Part shown: positions 57,754 through 64,000 of the stretch, piece after piece | Numbering within the stretch: position 1 is the stretch's first letter | How the letters are laid out: each line of letters begins with the position of its first letter | DNA from: Acidovorax sp. KKS102 | GTDB taxonomy: Bacteria; Pseudomonadota; Gammaproteobacteria; Burkholderiales; Burkholderiaceae_C | Length of the DNA stretch: 64,000 bases | Direction of reading: 5' to 3' | NCBI RefSeq assembly: GCF_000302535.1 | Contig: NC_018708.1 | Location: 2,790,001 to 2,854,000 of the forward strand | Made by a program: the position numbers and the translations under genes | Notes under the pieces: model-generated | What the model was told of the DNA's origin: nothing | Database searches by the model: none | Seen by the model: only the letters and a program-made list of their open reading frames with translations

Positions 57754-58436
57754 AGCGTTTCTCCTTCTTTCAGTACGCCAGCGGCACGCAGGGCGGCAGG
57801 CAGCCACTTCGCGGCGGTGTCGCCACGGGCAATGGATTCGATGCGGGCGGCTTCGTCAGCCACCTTCTTGTCCGCCAGGGCCATCATGGCGGGGGCTTTA
57901 TCGCGCTCGATGACGACCACGCCATCGGCATCGCCCACCACCAGGTCACCGGGGTTCACGGTGGCGCCACCGGCGCTGATGGGGTGGTTGACGCGGCCAG
58001 GCACAAATTTGGTGGGGCCTGCGGGGTTGAAGCCCACGCTGAACACGGGGAAGTCCAGCTCCAGAATTTCCAGCTTGTCGCGGATGGCGGCGTCCACGAT
58101 CACGCCCGCCAGGCCACGCTTCTTGCAGGCGCTGAGCATCAGCGTGCCCATCAGCGCCGCCGTTTGGTCGCCCTTGCCGTCGATCACCAGCACATCGCCC
58201 GGTTGGGCCAGGGCAATGGCGGCATGGATCATGAGGTTGTCGCCGGGGCGCACTTCCACGGTGAAGGCGGGGCCAGCCACCTTCATGTTCTGATGCACAG
58301 GTGCGACGCGGCCATGCATGGTGCCGCGGCGGCCTGCCACGTCGGACAGGATGGCGGCTTGGAAGGTGGAGGCTTTGGCGACGACGTCGGCGCTGACGCG
58401 GTCGATGGTGCGGATGATTTCAGGGAGTTGGCTCAT
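57750..58436 (-). CDS. RraA-family aldolase, CHA/HMG aldolase-like
   Basis: This 228-residue protein is of the RraA/HMG-CHA aldolase family. The Arg119-Asp120 pair (DAAIRDKLE) matches the catalytic Arg-Asp of 4-hydroxy-4-methyl-2-oxoglutarate aldolase, and DGKGDQTAALMG provides the Gly/Asp metal region. Such aldolases release pyruvate from C6-C7 hydroxy-oxo acids. RraA itself (an RNase E regulator) is a member without these acids, so an enzyme is favoured here. The ATG at 58436 starts the family-like region; a longer frame goes to 58535. Confidence 0.85.
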   Translation of the reverse strand: MSQLPEIIRTIDRVSADVVAKASTFQAAILSDVAGRRGTMHGRVAPVHQNMKVAGPAFTVEVRPGDNLMIHAAIALAQPGDVLVIDGKGDQTAALMGTLMLSACKKRGLAGVIVDAAIRDKLEILELDFPVFSVGFNPAGPTKFVPGRVNHPISAGGATVNPGDLVVGDADGVVVIERDKAPAMMALADKKVADEAARIESIARGDTAAKWLPAALRAAGVLKEGETL

Positions 58437-58492
58437 GGGGATGGTCCGGTTGAACGAAGGAATGAAGAAAGGAAATAAGAGAACTGCGGTGG

Positions 58493-59512
58493 TCAGTCGG
58501 CTTTGATGCCGCCTTCTTTGATCACCTTGGCCCACTTGGCGGAGTCAGCCTTTTGCAGGTCGCCCAGCTGCTGGGGCGAGCCACCCACCAGCGCCGCGCC
58601 CAGCTTGTCGGCCAGAGCCACAAGGGCGGGGTCTTTCAGCGCGGCGGCAATTTCGCGGTTCAGGCGCTGCACGATGACAGCAGGTGTCTTGGCAGGCGCA
58701 AACACGGCCTGCCACTGCTCCACCACAAAGTCCTTGATCCCCGCTTCGCCCATGGTTGGCACGGCAGGCAGGGCCTTGAGGCGCTGGGCCGACGTGACAG
58801 CCAGGGCGCGCAACTTGCCCGACTGCACATGCGGCAGGGCAGCGGCTGCGGGAGCAAACATGAACTGCACCTGCTCGGCCAGCGTGTCTTGCAGCGCGGG
58901 GGTGTCGCCCTTGTAGGGCACATGGATGAAGCGCGCGCCGGTTTGCTGCGCCAGCAGCTCGCCCTGCATGTGCAAGATGGTGCCGTTGCCGCCCGAGGCA
59001 AACGCCAGCTTGCCGGGCTGGGCCTTGGCCGCGGCCAGCAGATCGGCCACCGTCTTGAACGGCTGGTTCGCGCCCACCACCAGGATGTGCGGGATGGTGC
59101 CCACGGTGATGACGGGCTCAAACGCCGTGATGTGGTCGTAGGGCAGCTTGGCCATGAGGTGCGGCGCAATCGCCTGCGGGCCGATGGACGTACCCAGCAG
59201 CGTGAGCCCGTCGGGCGCCGCCTTGGCCACATAGGCTGCACCGATGGTGCCCGTCGCCCCGGCCTTGTTGTCCACGATGACGTTGGTGGACAGGGCCGCG
59301 CCCAGCTTGAGGGCGATGTTGCGGCCCAGCACATCGGTGCTGCCACCGGCGGGGTAAGGCACCACCCAGGTGATGAGCTTGCCCGCAGGCCAATCGTTTT
59401 GCGCCCAGGCGGGCAGCCCCGTCCCCACACCAGCGCCCGCAAGGGCCAGGGTGGTCAACAGGTGGCGGCGCTGTGCGCCGTGCGTAGATAGGGGAGATAC
59501 CAAAGAGGTCAT
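58493..59512 (-). CDS. Bug/TctC-family receptor, operon copy
   Basis: This 339-residue receptor has a twin-arginine-like signal (AQRRHLLTTLALAG, ending PAWAQ) and the opening WPAGKLITWVVPYPAGGSTD. Its ATG overlaps the stop of the amidohydrolase upstream (ATGA), matching the pairing of another Bug receptor and amidohydrolase at 53712. Fifty-six bases separate it from the aldolase gene. Confidence 0.9.
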   Translation of the reverse strand: MTSLVSPLSTHGAQRRHLLTTLALAGAGVGTGLPAWAQNDWPAGKLITWVVPYPAGGSTDVLGRNIALKLGAALSTNVIVDNKAGATGTIGAAYVAKAAPDGLTLLGTSIGPQAIAPHLMAKLPYDHITAFEPVITVGTIPHILVVGANQPFKTVADLLAAAKAQPGKLAFASGGNGTILHMQGELLAQQTGARFIHVPYKGDTPALQDTLAEQVQFMFAPAAAALPHVQSGKLRALAVTSAQRLKALPAVPTMGEAGIKDFVVEQWQAVFAPAKTPAVIVQRLNREIAAALKDPALVALADKLGAALVGGSPQQLGDLQKADSAKWAKVIKEGGIKAD

Positions 59513-60444
59513 GGTGCAAGGCCCTCAGACAGGGGTGGGGATGAAGAAGTCGAGACCGGCGAGAAGCCATAGAGCGCGGCAGGGTTCGTGACCAGCACGC
59601 GGCGCAGGGCATCCGCACCGGCCTGATCGCACCAGCGCGCCAGGGTGTCGATTTGCAATGCGTCGTCCGGCACGGGGTGCAGGCCAGCGCTGGCAGTGGC
59701 ATGGGGCCAGTCGCTGCCCCACAGCACGCGCTCTGGTGCAGCACGCAGGTAGCTGGCGGCCAGCGCGTCGAGCGCGGGGTCGTCCACCGCATGGGTGGCA
59801 CTGACGATGTAGCCGCCCGAGAGCTTGACCCAGGCCCGGCCCTCGCCCAGCAGTTGCAGCAGCAACGCATGGGCGGGGTGCTGCCCCGCCTGCGCGGGGG
59901 CGATGCGGCCCAGGTGGTCGAACACCAGGGGCACGGGCACGTTGCGCAGTACGCCGCCAAGACTGGCCAGCACATCGGGTGCCATCAGCAATTGCAGATG
60001 CCAGCCCCAGGGCGCAATGCGCCGGGCCAGGGGCAAGATAGAGTCCACCGAGCCGGTGACGCCCAGCGACAGGTTCAGCCGCACGCCGCGCACGCCCGCG
60101 TCGTGCAGGGCTTGCAGTTGGGCAACGCTCTCGCTGCCATCGATCACGGCCACACCCCGGGCCTGCTCGCCCAACACAGCCAGGCCCTGCAACATGCAGC
60201 GGTTGTCCGCACCGTAGGTGGATGGCGTGACCAGCACCGTGCGCTCGGTCCCCAGGCGCTGCTGCAGCGCGCGGTAGTCGCTGGCCGACGCATCGGGCGG
60301 CAACAACCTGGCGCCGGGCGCAGAGGGAAAGCGCTGGTCGTACACATGCACATGGCAGTCGCAGGCCCCCGCTGGCAGTGCGGTGCGGGGCGCCGCCGTT
60401 CCCAAGGAAAACGGTACGGGCGTGGCAAGGCAATCGCGGGTCAT
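59509..60444 (-). CDS. COG3618-type metal-dependent amidohydrolase, second copy
   Basis: This 311-residue TIM-barrel enzyme is a paralogue of the one at 52825. The metal motifs are DCHVHVYDQRF near residue 29, FDHLGRIAP near 174 and WGSDWPHA near 245. The two copies share the ACD-x-H-x-H opening and the TVLVTPSTYGADN region. It is coupled to a Bug receptor by an ATGA overlap. It is probably a lactonase or lactone isomerase with a substrate related to, but not the same as, its paralogue. Confidence 0.85.
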   Translation of the reverse strand: MTRDCLATPVPFSLGTAAPRTALPAGACDCHVHVYDQRFPSAPGARLLPPDASASDYRALQQRLGTERTVLVTPSTYGADNRCMLQGLAVLGEQARGVAVIDGSESVAQLQALHDAGVRGVRLNLSLGVTGSVDSILPLARRIAPWGWHLQLLMAPDVLASLGGVLRNVPVPLVFDHLGRIAPAQAGQHPAHALLLQLLGEGRAWVKLSGGYIVSATHAVDDPALDALAASYLRAAPERVLWGSDWPHATASAGLHPVPDDALQIDTLARWCDQAGADALRRVLVTNPAALYGFSPVSTSSSPPLSEGLAP

Positions 60445-60485
60445 GGCGATAGGCTGTCAGCGGGGATGAGCGTGGCGCGGCGCTA

Positions 60486-61493
60486 TCAGTCCAGGCTGGC
60501 GCCCGAGTCCTTCACGATCTTGGACCAGCGGGGCACTTCGGTGCGCAGCAGGGCCGAAAACTGCTCGGACGTGCCACCCAGGATTTCGCCGCCTTCAGAG
60601 CGCAGCTTGTCGGCCACGTCCGGCTGCTTGAGGGCCTGGTTGATGGCCTTGTTGAGCTGCGCCACGATGGCTGCGGGCGTGCCCGCCGGGGCCAGCACAC
60701 CGAACCAGGTCACAGCCTCAAAGCCCTTGAACCCGGACTCGGCCAGCGTGGGCACATCGGGCAGTTGCGCGGAGCGCTGGGCCGAGGTGATGGCAATGAC
60801 CTTGAGCTTGCCATTGCGCACATGGCCCAGCAGTGTGGGCACGGATGACATGTACAGATCGATCTGCCCGCCCATCAGGTCCGTCATGGCCTGGGCTGCG
60901 CCCTTGTACGGGATGTGGCGCAGCTGGATGCCAGCAGCGTTCTCGGCCATTTCACCAGCCAGATGGGCTACGGTGCCGTTGCCCGAATAGCCCAGCGTCA
61001 AGGCATCAGGCTTGCCCTTGGACGCAGCCACCACGTCGGCAAAGGTCTTGAAACGCGAGTTGACCGGCACGGCCATCACGATGGGCGAGGAGGACACCAG
61101 CGCCACGGGTGCCAGGTCCTTGAGCGGGTCGTAGGGCAGCTTCTTGTACAGCGTGGGGTTGATGGCGAGGTTGCTGGTCTGCCCCATCACCAGGGTGTAG
61201 CCGTCGGGGTCGGACTTGGCCACGGCGTCCACACCGAGATTGCCGCCGGCGCCGGGACGGTTGTCCACGATCACGTTCCACTTGTTCTGGTCGGCCACCT
61301 TCTGCGCCACAGCGCGGGCGATCATGTCCGTACCGCCACCGGGTGGGAACGGAACAATCAGGCGGATGGGCTTGGCGGGGTAGGCAGTTTGCGCCTGCAC
61401 TGCGCCGTGGGGCACGCCCATGGCGGCGAGGCCCAGGAAAGCGGCGCACAGGCGCGCGCTCAAAGAACGTGAAAGCGATGAAAAAGCGAGCAT
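60486..61493 (-). CDS. Bug/TctC-family receptor, first gene of the catabolic operon
   Basis: This 335-residue receptor has a signal peptide (MLAFSSLSRSLSARLCAAFL, ending GAVQAQ) and the opening YPAKPIRLIVPFPPGGGTD. The ATG at 61493 follows GGAG by seven bases; the frame is open to 61523. It is the promoter-proximal gene of the operon and faces the IclR gene across 134 bp. It is probably the main receptor for the inducing carboxylate. Confidence 0.9.
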   Translation of the reverse strand: MLAFSSLSRSLSARLCAAFLGLAAMGVPHGAVQAQTAYPAKPIRLIVPFPPGGGTDMIARAVAQKVADQNKWNVIVDNRPGAGGNLGVDAVAKSDPDGYTLVMGQTSNLAINPTLYKKLPYDPLKDLAPVALVSSSPIVMAVPVNSRFKTFADVVAASKGKPDALTLGYSGNGTVAHLAGEMAENAAGIQLRHIPYKGAAQAMTDLMGGQIDLYMSSVPTLLGHVRNGKLKVIAITSAQRSAQLPDVPTLAESGFKGFEAVTWFGVLAPAGTPAAIVAQLNKAINQALKQPDVADKLRSEGGEILGGTSEQFSALLRTEVPRWSKIVKDSGASLD

Positions 61494-61580
61494 GGATTTG
61501 TCTCCGTTATGGTGGTTCGTCACACCGGTCTGCTAAGGCCTGTTCGGGCCCGGCGCCGTGGTGTGCGAATGTACGCACGC

Positions 61581-61617
61581 GTTTCAACCCATACAATGCA
61601 GTTGCAAACAATGAAAC
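61581..61617. promoter_or_regulatory. candidate IclR operator between the operon and its regulator
   Basis: GTTTCA (61581-61586) and TGAAAC (61612-61617) form an inverted repeat, with TGCA-GT-TGCA between them. The site lies in the A+T-richer part of the 134-bp divergent spacer, next to the IclR gene start. The arrangement fits autorepression plus control of the facing operon. Confidence 0.4.
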
Positions 61618-61627
61618 GAATTGCGCC

Positions 61628-62473
61628 ATGAGCAACCCATCCTCTTCGCCAGCGCGCCCTGCCCCGCGCAAGGCAGCCAAACCGAATGCCACCACTGCTG
61701 GGGCCGATGAAAGCGCAGACGCGCCGACCGATGCGGCGACCAAGGACACCGGTGGCGTGATCGCCGTAACGCGTGCCCTGCAGGTGCTGGAGGCCTTTGC
61801 GCTGGGCGAATCCAGCCTGTCCCTGGCAGAGCTGAGCCGCCGCTGCAGCCTTCACAAGACCACCGTACTGCGCCTGGCCCGCACACTGGCGCAATCCGGC
61901 TTCATGGTGCAGCGCGAAGACGGCGACTGGCGCCTGGGCCCGGCCGCCGGCTGGCTGGGTGCGCGCTACCAGGCGGGCTTTGACGTGCAGAACGTGCTGG
62001 AGCCCGCGCTGCGTGAGCTGACCCTTGCCACGGGCGAAAGCGCTGCGTTTTACGTGCGTGAAGGCAATGTGCGCACCTGCCTCGTGCGCGTGGAAGGTCC
62101 CCAGGCGCTGCGCCACCACGCCCGCATAGGCGAAGGACTGCCGCTGGACAAGGGTTCGCCGGGCCGCGTGATCCTGGCGTTTTCGGGCGAGCCGGGCAAA
62201 GCCTATGAAGAGATCCGCAAGAAGGGCTACCACTGGTCGATTGGTGAACGCGAACAGGGCGTGGCCACCGTGTCGGCGCCGGTGTTTGGCATGCACTGGC
62301 GGCTCATGGGCTCGGTGTGCATCTCAGGCCCGGCCTCGCGTTTGCCTGCTGAAAAGCTCGAAGCGCTGGCGCACACCGTGATCGCTGCGGCAACGCAGTT
62401 GTCCTATGCGCTGGCCGGCAGCTCGGCCGCGCCGGCCCATGCCCCCGTGCGGGCGACCCAGTGGCATCCCTGA
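61628..62473 (+). CDS. IclR-family transcriptional regulator
   Basis: This 281-residue protein has an Ala/Pro/Thr-rich N-terminal extension (about 40 residues), a winged helix-turn-helix (LSLAELSRRCSLHKTTVLRL near 64-83) and a C-terminal IclR effector domain. The effector part shows SPGRVILAF and EREQGVATVSAPVFG, typical of the family. It is divergent from the ten-gene catabolic operon and is the expected local regulator, probably sensing the imported acid or an intermediate. The ATG at 61628 is the start of family-like sequence. Confidence 0.9.
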   Translation: MSNPSSSPARPAPRKAAKPNATTAGADESADAPTDAATKDTGGVIAVTRALQVLEAFALGESSLSLAELSRRCSLHKTTVLRLARTLAQSGFMVQREDGDWRLGPAAGWLGARYQAGFDVQNVLEPALRELTLATGESAAFYVREGNVRTCLVRVEGPQALRHHARIGEGLPLDKGSPGRVILAFSGEPGKAYEEIRKKGYHWSIGEREQGVATVSAPVFGMHWRLMGSVCISGPASRLPAEKLEALAHTVIAAATQLSYALAGSSAAPAHAPVRATQWHP

Positions 62474-62518
62474 TACTTGCGTTCGTTATCCACCCCTACA
62501 AAAACCCAGGAGACCACC

Positions 62519-63100
62519 GTGAGCCGCTACCCCTTCCCCGACCTGAACACCCTGCCCGAGGACATCCGCGCGCGGATTCTTGAAGTGCAGGAGAAGGCCG
62601 GGTTCATCCCCAACGTGTTCCTCGCGTTTGCCCGCCGCCCGGCAGAATGGCGCGCCTTCTTTGCGTACCACGATGCGCTCATGCTCAAGGAGGAAGGCAG
62701 CCTGACCAAGGGCGAGCGCGAGATGATCGTCACCACCACCAGCGCCGCCAATCAGTGCCTGTATTGCGTGGTGGCGCATGGCGCAATCCTGCGCATCTAC
62801 GAAAAAAAGCCGCTCATCGCCGACCAGGTGGCAGTGAACTACCGCAAGGCAGACATCAGCCCCCGGGAGCGGGCCATGCTCGACTTCGCCATGAAGGTGT
62901 GCCAGAACGCCCACGAGATCGACGACACCGATTTCGAGGCCCTGCACCCGCATGGGTTCGATGACGAGGACATCTGGGACATCGCGGCCATCACGGCGTT
63001 CTTTGGCCTGTCCAACCGCATGGCCAGCTTTGCCGGTATGCAGCCCAACCCCGAGTTCTATCTGATGGGCCGTGTGCCCAAGGCCAAGCCTGCGGCCTGA
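62519..63100 (+). CDS. AhpD-like/uncharacterised peroxidase-related protein
   Basis: This 193-residue protein carries the AhpD-type CxxC redox pair with a downstream His (Cys80, Cys83, His87 in CLYCVVAHG). It resembles the 'peroxidase-related' carboxymuconolactone decarboxylase-like family with an extended N-terminus. It starts with GTG at 62519 behind an AGGAG. It lies 45 bp after the IclR gene on the same strand and may be co-transcribed. Substrate unknown. Confidence 0.85.
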   Translation: MSRYPFPDLNTLPEDIRARILEVQEKAGFIPNVFLAFARRPAEWRAFFAYHDALMLKEEGSLTKGEREMIVTTTSAANQCLYCVVAHGAILRIYEKKPLIADQVAVNYRKADISPRERAMLDFAMKVCQNAHEIDDTDFEALHPHGFDDEDIWDIAAITAFFGLSNRMASFAGMQPNPEFYLMGRVPKAKPAA

Positions 63101-63108
63101 TACCCACC

Positions 63109-63822
63109 ATGCGCGCCGCAGCAACGATCTGGCTCTGTGTGCTGGCCGCCCCCGCAGTGCAGGCTGCGGGGTTTGGGCCGCCAGAAGGCACGCTGCCCAT
63201 TCACCCGTTGCCGGTGGCTGTGCCTGCGGGCGCACTGTCGCCGCTGCGGTCCTCCGCCCTCTTCCGCGAAGAGTCCAACGCCGGGGCGGCGCCCACGTAC
63301 TACCTGGGCGCCGGCGTGGCGGGGTCGCGCCTGCAAATCCCCGACTCGCCCGGCGCCACGGCGTGGCAGGTGGTGCCCACGGCGGCTTGCGCGCGCCTGG
63401 AGCCCGTGCCCCCAGCGCTGCTGCGAACACCCGCCGTGCAGGCCGTCTTGGTGCAGCAAAACCCCCTGCCCATGGAATGCGCTGCAGCCTTTGAAGGGAG
63501 CTGCACCAGCCGCGACGGAAAGCTGCGCATCGCCACAGCCTTCGAGGGCCGTCGCCGCGCCGCGCGCGTGGGTGGCGGCTTTTTCGGCACCGAAGGCACC
63601 ATCGACACCACCTTCTACACCGGCGTGCGCACGCTCAGCATCGAACACCTGCCCAGCCGTCTGGCACTGCGCATGCAGGAGCGCCTGAACAACAGCAACG
63701 GCTACAGCGCCCCGCAGACGGCCATTCGCTATCTGCCAGAGCTGCAGCGCCTGCTCTTGCTGGGTGCCTCCGAGGCACAGGGCATGCCCATGGCGCATTG
63801 CGTAGCCCTGCCGCCTGGTTGA
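63109..63822 (+). CDS. exported protein of unknown function
   Basis: This 237-residue protein has an N-terminal signal (AATIWLCVLAAPAVQAAG) and no recognised domain. Four or more Cys residues (in ACARLE, MECAAAF, GSCTSR and HCVALPPG) could form disulfides in the periplasm. The middle shows AAFEGSCTSRDGKLRIATAFEG. It follows the AhpD-like gene by eight bases and is probably co-transcribed with it. I cannot assign a family. Confidence 0.6.
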   Translation: MRAAATIWLCVLAAPAVQAAGFGPPEGTLPIHPLPVAVPAGALSPLRSSALFREESNAGAAPTYYLGAGVAGSRLQIPDSPGATAWQVVPTAACARLEPVPPALLRTPAVQAVLVQQNPLPMECAAAFEGSCTSRDGKLRIATAFEGRRRAARVGGGFFGTEGTIDTTFYTGVRTLSIEHLPSRLALRMQERLNNSNGYSAPQTAIRYLPELQRLLLLGASEAQGMPMAHCVALPPG

Positions 63823-63890
63823 CGGTATTCCTTGCCTCTCGGTCGCCGCAGATGGCGCCGCCCCCTTCCTCGCTATCTCCGCCGAAGGCA

Positions 63891-64000
63891 TCAGGCAGGC
63901 AAGCCAACGTCTTCCTGAGGCACCCAGGGCTGCTGCGCCCGCCACTGGTCCAGCCAGCCCGGCACCTGCTGCGCAGGCATGGGCCGTGCAATGCCATACC
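63891..64000 (-). CDS. C-terminus of an EAL-domain cyclic-di-GMP phosphodiesterase
   Basis: Read from the right edge, the minus strand gives YGIARPMPAQQVPGWLDQW, with the last 36 codons ending at the TGA 63891-63893. The GYGIARPMPA-type segment is the usual C-terminal end of EAL domains (the loop after the last conserved barrel strand). The start and any GGDEF or sensor parts are outside the window. Confidence 0.75.
   Translation of the reverse strand, partial: YGIARPMPAQQVPGWLDQWRAQQPWVPQEDVGLPA

Noticed and set aside
57750..58436. Naming this gene rraA (RNase E inhibitor)
   Set aside because: It keeps the Arg-Asp pair and Gly/Asp metal region of HMG/CHA aldolases, and its neighbours are catabolic.

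Overview
The window looks like chromosomal DNA of a high-G+C betaproteobacterium of the Comamonadaceae, most likely Acidovorax or a close relative. The grounds are several independent signs: six Bug/TctC-type periplasmic binding proteins, an imuA-imuB-dnaE2 mutagenesis operon, a 3-oxoacid CoA-transferase pair facing a PAS-LuxR regulator, and a short dispersed repeat whose form I associate with this family from memory. No rRNA, tRNA, CRISPR array, complete insertion sequence or prophage was seen.

Layout. 0-8.8 kb: the start of a YebC-family gene (minus), a 164-bp MITE-like palindrome, a YjgR-type ATPase, a glycine-rich membrane protein, a dienoyl-CoA isomerase-like crotonase, an AbgB-like amidohydrolase with a Bug receptor facing a LysR regulator, and a PLP-dependent dehydratase. 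8.8-18 kb: a nucleobase/nucleoside uptake and salvage block (upp, BMP-family binding lipoprotein-like SBP, an exported nucleosidase, ABC ATPase, two permeases, codA). This block is interrupted by a low-G+C gene of unknown function spliced exactly between the ATPase and the first permease. 18-26 kb: an unknown membrane protein, a HlyD/RbbA/ABC-2 export operon (minus), a DUF1569-like protein and a diguanylate cyclase. 26-30 kb: a tightly coupled four-gene operon headed by a J-domain protein with three unknown partners, then a second, complete YebC-family gene. 30-38 kb: an SpmA/SpmB-type fusion, a Ser/Thr kinase with a cyclic-nucleotide-binding domain, a cystathionine gamma-synthase family enzyme, sbcB, a lytic transglycosylase and a YdeI-like protein.

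38-44 kb: the SOS mutagenesis operon imuA-imuB-dnaE2 (minus) behind a LexA-like box. 44-52 kb: an HD-GYP protein, tandem small exported proteins (the second frameshifted), scoAB with its PAS-LuxR neighbour, a PcaC-like protein and katG. 51.9-61.5 kb: a ten-gene minus-strand catabolic operon with five Bug receptors, two COG3618-type amidohydrolases, an SMP-30 lactonase, an RraA-type aldolase and a D-2-hydroxyacid dehydrogenase, facing an IclR regulator. The window closes with an AhpD-like protein, an unknown exported protein and the C-terminus of an EAL-domain protein.

The most unusual signals are: a dispersed repeat of about 45-60 bp that lies inside three coding sequences (it forms the signal-peptide core of two Bug proteins and an in-frame segment of DnaE2); the precise insertion of the low-G+C gene at an ATGA start/stop junction; the MITE-like palindrome; the J-domain four-gene module; and the stacking of five orphan Bug receptors in one operon. 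All family assignments come from reading the sequence and from memory of these families. No search was run.
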